Positions 1-8,436 of a DNA stretch of 64,000 nucleotides are shown here, one piece after another. Where the stretch lies: NCBI RefSeq assembly GCF_000426845.1, contig NZ_AUGD01000013.1, positions 154,616 through 218,615 on the forward strand, written 5' to 3'. The position numbers and the translations under genes are program-made. Position 1 is the stretch's first letter. Each line of letters begins with the position of its first letter. The notes beneath the pieces were generated by a model. That model made no database searches. It was not told where the DNA came from and worked only from the letters and a program-made list of their open reading frames with translations. The DNA is from Bradyrhizobium sp. in8p8 (GTDB lineage: Bacteria; Pseudomonadota; Alphaproteobacteria; Rhizobiales; Xanthobacteraceae).

Positions 1-89
1 CCGAGCGCTTTACGCCGATGACGAGCCTTCAGCTCATCCGCTTCGACGGAACTCGCTGGGTGCCGTTCGGCGGTCTCCTGAAGAATTGA
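1..89 (+). CDS. C-terminal end of a probable ABC transporter substrate-binding protein (5' truncated by window)
   Basis: An open frame enters from the left edge and stops at TGA 87-89, five bases before the next ATG. The last 28 residues include a tail of the form LIRFDGTRWVPFG, which resembles the extreme C-terminus of periplasmic substrate-binding proteins of branched-chain amino acid or urea type ABC transporters. This is a resemblance from memory over a very short stretch, so the family call is tentative. The tight spacing to the next gene suggests they are co-transcribed. Confidence 0.45.
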   Translation, partial: ERFTPMTSLQLIRFDGTRWVPFGGLLKN

Positions 90-93
90 GCCG

Positions 94-987
94 ATGCGGC
101 AGGTGAGGATCGGCAGCATGCGGATCGATCTCGTCAGCGAGATCCCTTCGCTTGCCTTCGACAAGAGCTGGCTATTCGCGAACGTCACCGACGCCGTGAT
201 CGCGGAGAACCGCAGCTGGCTCGATCACCGCTATATCGAGCCGGAGACCGGCCGCTTCATCCTGAGCCATCACTCCTATCTGGTGCGCACGCCGAGCTGG
301 ACCGCGATCGTCGACACCTGCTGCGGCAACCACAAGCACCGGCCGCGCGTGCCGGCATGGAACGGTCTCGACCGACCCTATCTCGAAAACATGCGGGCGC
401 TCGGCGTTGCCCCTGAAGAGGTCGACTTCGTGATGTGCACGCATCTGCATGTTGACCACGTCGGCTGGAACACGCGGCTCTGCGACGGTCGATGGGTGCC
501 GACCTTTCCCAACGCGCGCTATCTGATGGGACGGGACGAGTACCGGCACTTCGAGGCCGCCCACAATGCCGCGCCGGCGACACCGGTGAACCACGGCTCG
601 TTCGAGGATTCCGTGCTGCCGGTGGTGGCGGCCGGGCTTGCCGAGTTCGTCGCGACCGATCATTGCGTGTTCAGCGATCGCGATGCGGCCGTGCGTTTCG
701 CGCCGGCGCCGGGACATACGGCGGGCAACATGCAGATCCACCTCAATGGTGGCCACGAACACGCGGTGATGTCGGGCGACGTCATCCATCATCCGATCCA
801 GTGCGCCGCGCCCTGGCTGTCCAATGCCGCCGACGTCGATCCGGCCGCGGCGCTCGCAACCCGGATGGCCCTGCTGGAGGAGCTTGCGGACACGCCGAGC
901 TATCTGCTGACCGGCCATTTTCCGGCACCGACCGCCGGGCGCGTGGTCCGGCACGGCGATGCCTATCGCTTTCGTTTCGAGGATTAG
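94..987 (+). CDS. Metallo-beta-lactamase-fold hydrolase
   Basis: The 297-residue protein has the MBL zinc signature THLHVDH at residues 116-122, a GHT histidine at 207-209, an SGDVIHHP segment with the bridging Asp near 229, and a late GHFP histidine at 275. This set supplies the ligands for two metal ions. The layout is that of quorum-quenching lactonase and related esterase-type MBL proteins, but the substrate cannot be read from sequence. No signal peptide is visible, so it is probably cytoplasmic. It begins five bases after the preceding stop. ATG 118 is an alternative start with a GAGG element upstream. Confidence 0.88.
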   Translation: MRQVRIGSMRIDLVSEIPSLAFDKSWLFANVTDAVIAENRSWLDHRYIEPETGRFILSHHSYLVRTPSWTAIVDTCCGNHKHRPRVPAWNGLDRPYLENMRALGVAPEEVDFVMCTHLHVDHVGWNTRLCDGRWVPTFPNARYLMGRDEYRHFEAAHNAAPATPVNHGSFEDSVLPVVAAGLAEFVATDHCVFSDRDAAVRFAPAPGHTAGNMQIHLNGGHEHAVMSGDVIHHPIQCAAPWLSNAADVDPAAALATRMALLEELADTPSYLLTGHFPAPTAGRVVRHGDAYRFRFED

Positions 988-1110
988 CCGTCGTGAGATC
1001 AATTCAGTCGGCACCGAAGATCACCTCTCTCCGGCGCGGACAGGTGGTCGAGTTCTTGGCTCGCATTCAATTCCAACCAACGCTCTTTCTTGCTTGAGGG
1101 GACCCCGATC

Positions 1111-2079
1111 ATGAAGCTCAGCACCGTCACGCTCTCACTGTTCGCGTCGTTGATCATGGCGGCGCCGGCCCGCGCCGAGGACCCCGCGTCCTACCCCACC
1201 CGCAAGATCCGGATGCTGTTGCCCTATGCGGCCGGCGGCGGCGGTGACGTGGTCGGCCGGCTGCTTGCGGACAGCATGGGCAAGGCGCTGGGGCAGAGCA
1301 TCTATGTCGAGAACCACACCGGCGCTGCCGGAACGCTCGGCACGAAGATGGTCGCGACCGCTGCGAATGATGGCTACACCATCACCCTCGGCGGCATGAC
1401 CACCCATGTGCTGGCGCCCGCGATCTATCCGAAGCTGCCCTACGATCCCATCAAGGATTTCACCACAATCGGCCGCGTCGGCACCTCCTCGATCATGCTG
1501 GTCGCGACCAGGAATTTCGCCGCCAACGACGTCAAGGGCCTGGTCGCGCTGGCCAAGAAGGGCGAGCCGATCCAGTACGGCAGCTGGGGCGTGGGTTCGA
1601 CCGGGCAATTCTGCGCGGAGATCCTGATGCAGCAGACCGGCATCAAGATGGACCACGTGCCGTTCAACGGTATCGCAAAGCTCGCCGGCGACCTGCTCGG
1701 CGGCCACATCTCGCTTGCAACGCTCGACATGGCAACTGCGACGCCGCTGGTGAAGGACGGCTCGATCAAGGCGCTGGCAGCCTGCGGCGAACGTTCGCCG
1801 AGCCTGCCTGACGTCGCCAGTTACAAGGAACAGGGCGTGCCATTCGACCGCAATCTGTCCTGGGCGATGTATGCCCCGGCGGGCATCGCGCCTCCGATCG
1901 CACAGAAATTGTCAGCGGCCTTGAAGGAGGCGCTCGGCGACGAGGTGGTGAAGCAGAAGCTCCTGGCGCTCGGCATCACGCCCCAATTCGTCCCCGGCGA
2001 GGAGCAACGCGACATCAACGCACGCGACATCGCGGCCTGGAAGCAAGTCGCCAAGGGCGCGGGCATCGAGGTGAAGTGA
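1111..2079 (+). CDS. Bug-family (TctC-like) tripartite tricarboxylate transporter substrate-binding protein
   Basis: This is a 322-residue periplasmic solute-binding protein. A signal peptide with an ARA|E cleavage site ends near residue 22. The mature part opens with the Bug-family strand 'YPTRKIRMLLPYAAGGGGDV' and later has the 'DHVPFNG' carboxylate-binding region. Bug proteins bind organic acids or related small carboxylates for TTT transporters. No TctA/TctB membrane genes are nearby, which is common because Bug genes are often orphans. ATG 1111 was chosen over TTG 1090 because GAGGGGA lies just upstream and the signal peptide then starts the protein. The MBL hydrolase before it and the VOC protein after it may act on the same ligand; that is inference. 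Confidence 0.9.
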   Translation: MKLSTVTLSLFASLIMAAPARAEDPASYPTRKIRMLLPYAAGGGGDVVGRLLADSMGKALGQSIYVENHTGAAGTLGTKMVATAANDGYTITLGGMTTHVLAPAIYPKLPYDPIKDFTTIGRVGTSSIMLVATRNFAANDVKGLVALAKKGEPIQYGSWGVGSTGQFCAEILMQQTGIKMDHVPFNGIAKLAGDLLGGHISLATLDMATATPLVKDGSIKALAACGERSPSLPDVASYKEQGVPFDRNLSWAMYAPAGIAPPIAQKLSAALKEALGDEVVKQKLLALGITPQFVPGEEQRDINARDIAAWKQVAKGAGIEVK

Positions 2080-2104
2080 GCAGGTTGAGAAGGGGAGCGC
2101 GGGC

Positions 2105-2641
2105 ATGAGCCGCATCTTCGGCGCGGTGCGCCAGAACGGGTATGTGGTGCGGGACATCCACGCCGCCATGAAGCACTGGATCGAGGTGATGGGCGTAGGT
2201 CCCTGGTACTACATGGACCGGGTGAAGACCGATTGGTTCCGCCATCGCGGCCAGGATTCCGCCGTGGAGATGAGCATTGCGCTAGCCAATTCCGGCGATC
2301 TTCAGATCGAGCTGATCCAGCAGCGCAACGATGCACCTTCGCTGTACAAGGAGTTTCTCGACGCCGGCCAGGAGGGGCTCCAGCACATGTCGTACTGGAG
2401 CCATGACTACCAGGCGCTGTACGACACGGCGCTTGGGCTCGGCTACAGGATCGGCCATGAGGGCCAGATCGGCGGCGACAGGGGACGCTTTGCCTATTTC
2501 GACACGCAGGCCCATCCGGGCACGGTGATCGAGATCTCGGACATCAGCGGCGCCAAGGGCCCGTTCTTCGAGAAGGTCCGGCTGGCCGCGATGAACTGGG
2601 ACGGCACCCGGCCGGTCCGCGAAGTCGGCGGCCGTTCGTAG
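2105..2641 (+). CDS. VOC-superfamily (glyoxalase/dioxygenase-like) protein
   Basis: The 178-residue single-chain protein has the paired beta-alpha-beta-beta-beta layout of the vicinal oxygen chelate superfamily. Candidate metal ligands are the QIELIQ segment (67-72), His94 in 'LQHMSYW' and the VIEIS glutamate (143). Members open rings, isomerise or epimerise small molecules such as methylmalonyl-CoA, lactoylglutathione or aromatics. This copy most resembles the generic glyoxalase group, and I cannot name its substrate. It follows the Bug gene by 25 bases with GAGCGCGGG before its ATG, so it is likely in the same operon. Confidence 0.82.
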   Translation: MSRIFGAVRQNGYVVRDIHAAMKHWIEVMGVGPWYYMDRVKTDWFRHRGQDSAVEMSIALANSGDLQIELIQQRNDAPSLYKEFLDAGQEGLQHMSYWSHDYQALYDTALGLGYRIGHEGQIGGDRGRFAYFDTQAHPGTVIEISDISGAKGPFFEKVRLAAMNWDGTRPVREVGGRS

Positions 2642-2725
2642 GATCGATCGCCGGCTTGGCCGAATCTTGCAACTGGAGCCTCGACAGTAGGGATCGCAGC
2701 GCAAGGGCGAAGCGCGCGGCGTCCC

Positions 2726-4270
2726 TTACCAGAAGCCGCGCTGGAACGGCTGCGCCGGCTGATAATACTGATACTGGCTGCGGCGGCGCGGATTGCCTTG
2801 CTGGACGTAGGGATCACGCGGGTAGAAGAAGCCGAAGCCGTTGTCCCATCCGTCATCGCTGGCGACCATGGCCGGCGCGGTCGGCTTGCGCGTGATGAAG
2901 CCGCCCTGCGGTTCGTTGCTGAGCACCGCGACGAACTCGGTCCGGTAATTGGTCTCGTTGCTCAGCGGCTCATCGGAGATGACGATCGACGAGCGCGGCA
3001 GCGCGGTCGGTCCGATCCGATCCCACACGTCCTGCGGGATGGTGACCCGGTCGAGCGCGCTCCTGGCCTCATCGCCATTCTCGATCGTCACCACGCTCCA
3101 GCGCAGGCCCGTATCGGTCTTCGCCATCGCCGTGAAGATATGCGTTCCGATCGGCTGCTCGGGATTGCGGATGGTGACGGGGACCTCGATGCTGGCATCG
3201 AACACCTCGCCGCCGCCGTCGGGCGCCGGCTTGTGCGTGTTCCGCCGCACGTAGAGCTTCTGCGTCGCGCGGCTGATGTAAACCGAGACCGGCTCGCCGG
3301 CGAGCTTTGCGTCGGTCGCCGCCTTGACGGCGTCGGCTTTCCTGGCTGCCGCCGCCTTCGCGGCGTCCTTCGTGGCGGCGACCGCATCGCGCTTCGGCTG
3401 CGCCGCGGCCATGGCGGCCTCGAGCTGCGTTGCCGCGTCGGCAGCCTTGGCCTCGGCCTTCTGCTTCCGCTCCTCGGCCCTGGCGCGGGCCTGATCCGTC
3501 TTGGCATTGGCGAGCGTCTTGTCGGCGAAGGCGAGCTCGGCGTCTGCGCGGGTCTTCTGCTGCCCCAGCTTGCGCAGCGTGGCCGGCAGCGCGGTAGCCT
3601 CCTTCGCGGCGGCGGACGCAGCTTTCTTGGCCTCGTCGGCCGCCCTGGTGGCCTCCTCCGCCTCGGCGGAGAGCTTGTCGGCCCGGCCGGGCACGGCCGC
3701 GATGGCCTCCGGCTTGGGCACGAACAGCGAGGGATGCGAGATATCGGTCGGGACCGTGTCGTGCGGCGAGACAATCACGCGCATCCCGATATAGGTCCTG
3801 TCGAACACGTTCTCGGCAAAGCCGAACGGCATCCGCACGCAGCCGTGCGAGGCGGCATAGCCGGGCAGCGGTCCGCCATGCAACGCGATGCCGTTCCAGG
3901 TGATGCGCTGCATGTGCGGCATCCAGGCATCGTCATACATGCTCGAGCGATGCTCCCGGTTCTTCTCGAGGATGGCAAAGACGCCAGCCGGGGTCTCGCG
4001 TCCCGTGGTGCCGGTCGACACCGGCGCGCGCACGATCCAACCCTCGGCATCGTAGAAAGTGATCTGCTGGCTCTTGATCGAGACGATCGCCATGATCGGC
4101 TCGCCGGCCTGGCGGGGCGCGACCGCCTCGGCGGCCTGGCGCTGCTGCTTGGCCGCGGTCGCGGGGGCCGCGCCCACGAATGTGGCAAGCGTCGCGAGCG
4201 CAACCATTCCGGCAGGCCGGAGACGTCGCATCGCCTTGGTGAATTGCGCCGTCGCCAGTTGATTTTTCAT
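2726..4270 (-). CDS. Exported L,D-transpeptidase (YkuD domain) with long Ala-rich coiled coil
   Basis: The 514-residue precursor has an N-terminal signal peptide ending near the ATAA at 37-40. The YkuD catalytic domain spans about residues 58-170, with the paired HG (131-132) and SHGCVRMP (141-148) motifs; Cys144 is the predicted nucleophile. These enzymes make 3-3 peptidoglycan cross-links or attach proteins to the wall. After the domain comes a roughly 110-residue Ala/Lys/Glu-rich helical segment (about 200-315), probably a coiled coil, and then a second beta-rich region to about 450 with a Gly/Tyr/Gln-rich tail. Most YkuD proteins are much shorter, so the extension probably places the enzyme across the periplasm or on a partner. 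It is transcribed away from the GH10 gene, in the same direction as the flippase. Confidence 0.9.
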   Translation of the reverse strand: MKNQLATAQFTKAMRRLRPAGMVALATLATFVGAAPATAAKQQRQAAEAVAPRQAGEPIMAIVSIKSQQITFYDAEGWIVRAPVSTGTTGRETPAGVFAILEKNREHRSSMYDDAWMPHMQRITWNGIALHGGPLPGYAASHGCVRMPFGFAENVFDRTYIGMRVIVSPHDTVPTDISHPSLFVPKPEAIAAVPGRADKLSAEAEEATRAADEAKKAASAAAKEATALPATLRKLGQQKTRADAELAFADKTLANAKTDQARARAEERKQKAEAKAADAATQLEAAMAAAQPKRDAVAATKDAAKAAAARKADAVKAATDAKLAGEPVSVYISRATQKLYVRRNTHKPAPDGGGEVFDASIEVPVTIRNPEQPIGTHIFTAMAKTDTGLRWSVVTIENGDEARSALDRVTIPQDVWDRIGPTALPRSSIVISDEPLSNETNYRTEFVAVLSNEPQGGFITRKPTAPAMVASDDGWDNGFGFFYPRDPYVQQGNPRRRSQYQYYQPAQPFQRGFW

Positions 4271-4536
4271 GCCATCCTCGGTCGAGCTGCCAGCCTGCTG
4301 TTGTCGCTCACGTGCAGATTGGAATCATTGCTTAAGAAATCGCAGCCGCCTTACGTTCCGTCTGTGGCGGGATTCGGTACGTTCGAGCGACAAATCTCTC
4401 ATATACGAGGGTTGGCACAGGCGGAAGGCGGGCTTCGGCCGAGGCCGGCCCGAAGCTGGGCTCGATCGCTGCGGCAGAATGTCCGGATCACCTTTTGGTG
4501 CAGCCGTCCCGGCCGAGCGGGGCGGATGGTCCCTCG
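4271..4536. other. Intergenic gap between the flippase and L,D-transpeptidase genes
   Basis: No gene is supported here. A 7-bp stem (GCTTCGG at 4432-4438 paired with CCGAAGC at 4449-4455) lies in the middle without a T-run, so it is a weak terminator candidate at best. The right half should hold the end of the flippase transcript and the left half the promoter of the transpeptidase gene. No clear promoter consensus was found. Confidence 0.4.
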
Positions 4537-5973
4537 CTAGACGCCGAGCGCCTTGCGGTTCAATGTTCGCAGGAAACGCAGCGACAGCGTTCGCACGTTC
4601 GCAACATTCAGCAGCCAGGCCGCGGCGGCATAGGCGAGGCCGCCGGCGAGACTGACCATGACGAGCGGCACGAGGCCGGTGCCGCCCGCTTGCGATCGGG
4701 CCATCAGGATCGCGGCGGCCATCGCGGCCGCGGAGACGGCAACGCCGGCGAGGCGATTGAGCTCGAACGGGACCGGGTGGGCCCGATGCATCAAGACGAC
4801 CGCAACGAGCAATCCGATCGCCTCGGTCGCCAGCGTCGCCAGCGCCGCGCCGTGAAGGCCATAGCCGGCGATCAACGCGAACATCAGGACGACGCTGATC
4901 AGCAGCGTGAGGAAGGATTGCGCCGCCAGCATGAAGGGCCGCTCGGCAAGCTGGAAGCTGATCTGCACGTAGAACTGATTGGCGATACCGAAGAGGCGGG
5001 CCAGCACCAGGATCGGCAGCAGCGCCGAGACGCCGGCGCGGAAGTCGACGCCGACGAGCGTGCCGGCGACCTGGTCCGCCGCAAGCGCAAGCCACACCGC
5101 AACGGGTGCGACGACGACGAGCAGAAGCTCGAGGCTTTCGGTCAGCCGCTCCCGCGTCGTCTCGCTGTTGTTCTCGGACAATGACCGGAACACCAGCGGC
5201 ACGGTCGCCGCGGCAACGCTGGAGGCGATCATGACCATGAACTGGCGCGGCAGATCGGCGGCAACGCCGAAGATGCCGGCGGCATCCTTGCCGAGCAGAT
5301 AGGCGACGATGAGCCGGTCGCTGGCCGAATAGACCGCAACGGACAATCCGGCCAGCGTCAGCGGCAGGCCGTAGCGCGCCAGCTGCATGAACTGGCTGCG
5401 CTGGAAGCGTGCGATCCTGGTGCGGTCGCCGACGAGATTCATGATGATGCCGGCGAGCGATCCCAGACCGAACGCGGCGAGCAGCCCCAATCCACCCCAG
5501 CCGAGCCAGATGCCGAGAAGACCGAAGCCGACGCTGGAGACGCTGCGCACGATCGAGATCGCCGCGAACCGGTAGGGGCGCAACTTGGCGCGCTCGAACT
5601 CCTGGCCGACGTCGACCGCGTTGGCCATGATCGCCACGAACATGCTGGCGAGCAGCAGCCCGACGCTGACGTCGCTGCGGAACAGGAAGACCAGCGGAGT
5701 GGTGGCGCAGAGCACTGCGGCCGTCAGGGCGAACGCCACGATCGCCGTGCCGCGAAAATCGACGTCCGCCGACATCGCCTGATAGCGCGACACCGACAGC
5801 TTGATCCAGGCGAAGAAGATCGCGCCCAGAATGCCCGCAAGGCTGATGCCGACCACATAGACGCCGTACTCCGCCGGGCTCAGCAGCCGCGTATAGGCCG
5901 TGACGGCGAAGAAGCCCACCGCCGCGGGCAGGATGTAGGCGACCAGGTAGATCGAGAAATGACGATTCAGCAT
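4537..5973 (-). CDS. Oligosaccharide flippase / polysaccharide biosynthesis protein (Wzx/MATE-like)
   Basis: The 478-residue integral membrane protein has about 12-14 hydrophobic segments spread along its length, starting with one at residues 8-28. It has the polysaccharide-synthase N-terminal pattern in which the TRLLSPAEYG loop follows the first helix. Family members flip lipid-linked sugar repeat units across the inner membrane for exopolysaccharide, capsule or O-antigen assembly. No glycosyltransferase operon surrounds it, though a DUF6492 gene and a GH10 glycanase lie just upstream. Loss of the usual cluster makes the substrate uncertain. Confidence 0.88.
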   Translation of the reverse strand: MLNRHFSIYLVAYILPAAVGFFAVTAYTRLLSPAEYGVYVVGISLAGILGAIFFAWIKLSVSRYQAMSADVDFRGTAIVAFALTAAVLCATTPLVFLFRSDVSVGLLLASMFVAIMANAVDVGQEFERAKLRPYRFAAISIVRSVSSVGFGLLGIWLGWGGLGLLAAFGLGSLAGIIMNLVGDRTRIARFQRSQFMQLARYGLPLTLAGLSVAVYSASDRLIVAYLLGKDAAGIFGVAADLPRQFMVMIASSVAAATVPLVFRSLSENNSETTRERLTESLELLLVVVAPVAVWLALAADQVAGTLVGVDFRAGVSALLPILVLARLFGIANQFYVQISFQLAERPFMLAAQSFLTLLISVVLMFALIAGYGLHGAALATLATEAIGLLVAVVLMHRAHPVPFELNRLAGVAVSAAAMAAAILMARSQAGGTGLVPLVMVSLAGGLAYAAAAWLLNVANVRTLSLRFLRTLNRKALGV

Positions 5974-6320
5974 GCGATCAAGGGACCGGCGGCGGTCTTG
6001 CGAGTGTGGTCGATCCGATCGGATCCTGGCGGCGAACGAAACGGCGCCGCAGCATCTCTCAAGAATGTCACATTAGTCTGCAGATCGGGCGGCGAATGAG
6101 GCCTTGCGGCCGCTTTCGCGCGTTAGCGTTAAATTTGCCCTGTGCCGAACCGGCGGACCGGTCATCGAAAAGAAACCATGTTCCGGGCGATCTCCCGCGT
6201 TCGGCGCGGCCGTAACACACACGCGCCGAAGGTTCCGAGTTAACCCAACAACATGAAACCCGGGCGGTGCACGGCGCCGCTTGGTACGAAGGCGCGTTGG
6301 TTGCAAAAGGAACGCCCAAC
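5974..6320. other. Divergent intergenic region between flippase and GH10 genes, with a 14-bp palindrome
   Basis: This 347-base gap must hold the promoters of both divergent genes. A perfect 14-bp palindrome, GATCCGATCGGATC, occupies 6012-6025 close to the flippase start and could be an operator. An AT-rich stretch around GCGTTAAATTTG (6127-6138) is the likeliest promoter area for the rightward gene. No RNA gene or repeat family was recognised. Confidence 0.4.
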
Positions 6321-7388
6321 GTGGTCAGGCTCGATCGACGCGAATTTCTCCTCGGCAGCGCCGCAGCCCTCGCGGCGGGCGCATCGGCGTCCGCAGTGCC
6401 GGCGTCGAAACGCGCCCAGCGTCGTCCCGGCTTTGGCGCTGCGGCCACGTTGTGGGATCTGCAAGCGGATCCGCGGCTCGGCGAGGCCATCAGCACCTAT
6501 TGCACGCAGATTGTGCCGGTGCTCGAGCTGAAATGGCCGATGCTGCGGCCGGATGCGCACACGTTCGCTTTCGAGCGCGCCGACGCGATCCTGGATTTCG
6601 CGCGAGACAACGATCTCTCGATGCGCGGCCACGCGCTCGCCTGGTATCATGACATTCCGGACTGGACCAAGCAGATCAAGGACACCAAGGGCGTCGAGCG
6701 CGCCTATCGCGACCACATCGGCACCGTCGTGTCCTACTACAAGGACAAGCTGACATCGTGGGATGTCGTGAACGAGCCGATCCCGGACAATCCTCGCAGT
6801 CCGAAGGACCGGCGCGACACGTTCTGGACGCAGCATCTGGGTCAGAGCTGGATTCCGCTGGCGTTCCGCACGGCGGCTGCGGCGGACCCCTTCGTCAAGC
6901 TCGCGATCAACGAATACGACATCGAATCGGCGAAAGACTCGTTCATCGCCAAGCGCGCGGCCTATCGCAACCTCATCATGGATTTGCTCGACCGGGGCGT
7001 TCCGCTCCACGCGGTCGGGCTGCAATCGCATCTGCACGCCGAGCTCGAGATCGACACGCACGGGCTCGCCGAATTCGTTACCGAGCTGCGTTCCTGGGGA
7101 CTCGATGTGCTCGTCACCGAACTCGACGTCGACGACCAGAAGCTGGCGGGTAGTCCGGCGGAGCGCGACGCCATCGTCGCCAAGCGCGTCGACGACCTTC
7201 TCACCGCAATCTCGGTCAGCGGCCCGGTCCGCTCGATCCTGACCTGGGGACTCTCGGACCGCTACAGCTGGATCAACGGCACGTTTGCCCGCAAGGACAA
7301 GCAGCCGAACCGCCCCTTGCCGCTCGACGGCGAGTTCAAGCCTAAGCCGTTCATGGACGTCATCAGCAAGTTCACGAACGAGGCTTGA
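6321..7388 (+). CDS. Tat-exported GH10 endo-1,4-beta-xylanase-like glycoside hydrolase
   Basis: Starting at GTG 6321, the 355-residue protein opens with the twin-arginine motif DRREFLLG (5-12) and a hydrophobic Ala-rich stretch, so folded export through Tat is predicted. Glycoside hydrolase family 10 hallmarks follow: GHALAWY (103-109), WDVVNEP with the acid/base Glu at 152, and VTELDV with the nucleophile Glu at 267. GH10 enzymes cleave internal beta-1,4 bonds in xylan and some related glycans. GTG was preferred to ATG 6267 because AAAAGGA precedes it and the Tat motif then sits at the N-terminus. It ends three bases before the convergent DUF6492 gene. Its neighbourhood of surface-polysaccharide genes leaves open whether the target is plant xylan or the cell's own polymer. 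Confidence 0.9.
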   Translation: MVRLDRREFLLGSAAALAAGASASAVPASKRAQRRPGFGAAATLWDLQADPRLGEAISTYCTQIVPVLELKWPMLRPDAHTFAFERADAILDFARDNDLSMRGHALAWYHDIPDWTKQIKDTKGVERAYRDHIGTVVSYYKDKLTSWDVVNEPIPDNPRSPKDRRDTFWTQHLGQSWIPLAFRTAAAADPFVKLAINEYDIESAKDSFIAKRAAYRNLIMDLLDRGVPLHAVGLQSHLHAELEIDTHGLAEFVTELRSWGLDVLVTELDVDDQKLAGSPAERDAIVAKRVDDLLTAISVSGPVRSILTWGLSDRYSWINGTFARKDKQPNRPLPLDGEFKPKPFMDVISKFTNEA

Positions 7389-7391
7389 AGG

Positions 7392-8339
7392 CTATCGCAT
7401 CTTCGGCGTTTCGAACGCGGGCGCATCTCCGACGTGATCGGGAGCCAGGCCCGGACTGCGACGATCGCGCGATGAGAGACGGAACACGTCGCGGATGTCC
7501 TCGACCGAGGTTGACGAATAGGACTGGATGCAGAGTGCAACCTGCTCGGGGGAGGCCGCATGCATCATCGCTTCGATGGCCGGGCGGTCAAGGGGCGTGT
7601 CATCCCAGTGCGAGACTGCAATGCTGTCTTCGGTGACCCGATGTCTCGCCAGATGGTCCGGCGAATTCGCGACGAAATTCCCGTAAAGCAGATATTCGGA
7701 GAATTTCTTCTTCCGGCACAATGCCAGAGCCCAGCTCAAGCCCGTGGCCGACTTGATGGCGCCGACCATCGCACGCACCGTGTCCTTGTCCCAGACCAGC
7801 GCGTTGCCGACATAATCGTCGGCCGGGAACGAGCGCTGCTCGATACCGAGAAGCTGATCGACCGTGCGGAGCCAGAGGCCATGCAGCGGATGATCCGCCC
7901 CGATCGCCTTGGGCGCGACGAACAGCGGCGTCTTCTCGGCGCCTGCATATTGGCGGACGTCGAATTCGCGGAAGAAAAGATTGTCCGAGTCGAGAATGCA
8001 GACGCGCTGCTCAGGTGCATTCAGGACGCCGGCGATCTTCAGGATCTGCTGGATATGCCAGCCGTGCACCGGTGAAGACAGCAGCGACAGCCAGATGCGC
8101 CGGTTGCCGAATTGCAGCGCCGGCGGCAGCGCGAGCAGCCATTTCGGCAGATAGCGCGAGGCCGGAACGATAACGCGCCTGTCGGAGACGAACGGTGCGA
8201 ACAGCGGCACGTCCTCGTCGTTCACAAGCACATAATGCCGCGTGAATCCCGAGAGCCAGGTGTCGATGCTCTCGCTGAGGAGCGAGAAACGTTCGATATC
8301 CTTGGCATAGCTGGCAGTCAGCAGTGCAACGGAATGCAT
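7392..8339 (-). CDS. DUF6492 family protein (glycosyltransferase-like)
   Basis: The 315-residue cytoplasmic protein opens with 'ALLTASYAKDIERF', has a short DSD motif in 'CILDSDNLFF' (about residues 116-125) and a later 'YLLYGNFV' segment. This is the pattern of the DUF6492 family, whose fold is related to GT-A glycosyltransferases; the DSD would then be the metal/nucleotide-sugar DxD motif. The acceptor is unknown. It lies back to back with the GH10 gene and in the neighbourhood of the flippase, consistent with a role in a surface glycan. The C-terminal 30 residues are Arg/Pro-rich and probably disordered. Confidence 0.75.
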   Translation of the reverse strand: MHSVALLTASYAKDIERFSLLSESIDTWLSGFTRHYVLVNDEDVPLFAPFVSDRRVIVPASRYLPKWLLALPPALQFGNRRIWLSLLSSPVHGWHIQQILKIAGVLNAPEQRVCILDSDNLFFREFDVRQYAGAEKTPLFVAPKAIGADHPLHGLWLRTVDQLLGIEQRSFPADDYVGNALVWDKDTVRAMVGAIKSATGLSWALALCRKKKFSEYLLYGNFVANSPDHLARHRVTEDSIAVSHWDDTPLDRPAIEAMMHAASPEQVALCIQSYSSTSVEDIRDVFRLSSRDRRSPGLAPDHVGDAPAFETPKMR

Positions 8340-8436
8340 GGAGCGCGCTCAAGAATTGCCATCAGGCCGCACTCATAGCGGCAATGGGGAGCGTTGGAAA
8401 CTTGCTATCGCAATCAAGGTAAAATGAAACGAAGAA

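Noticed and set aside
172..1014. Long minus-strand open frame over the MBL hydrolase gene
   Set aside because: It is the antisense shadow of a gene with clear MBL motifs and has no domain or ribosome-binding site of its own.
4432..4455. GCTTCGG/CCGAAGC hairpin as an intrinsic terminator
   Set aside because: No T-run follows on either strand, so only a weak structure note is kept.
2798..4540. Long plus-strand frame opposite the L,D-transpeptidase
   Set aside because: High-GC antisense shadow; its Arg/Gly/Leu-rich text has no recognisable motif while the minus strand encodes SHGCVRMP.
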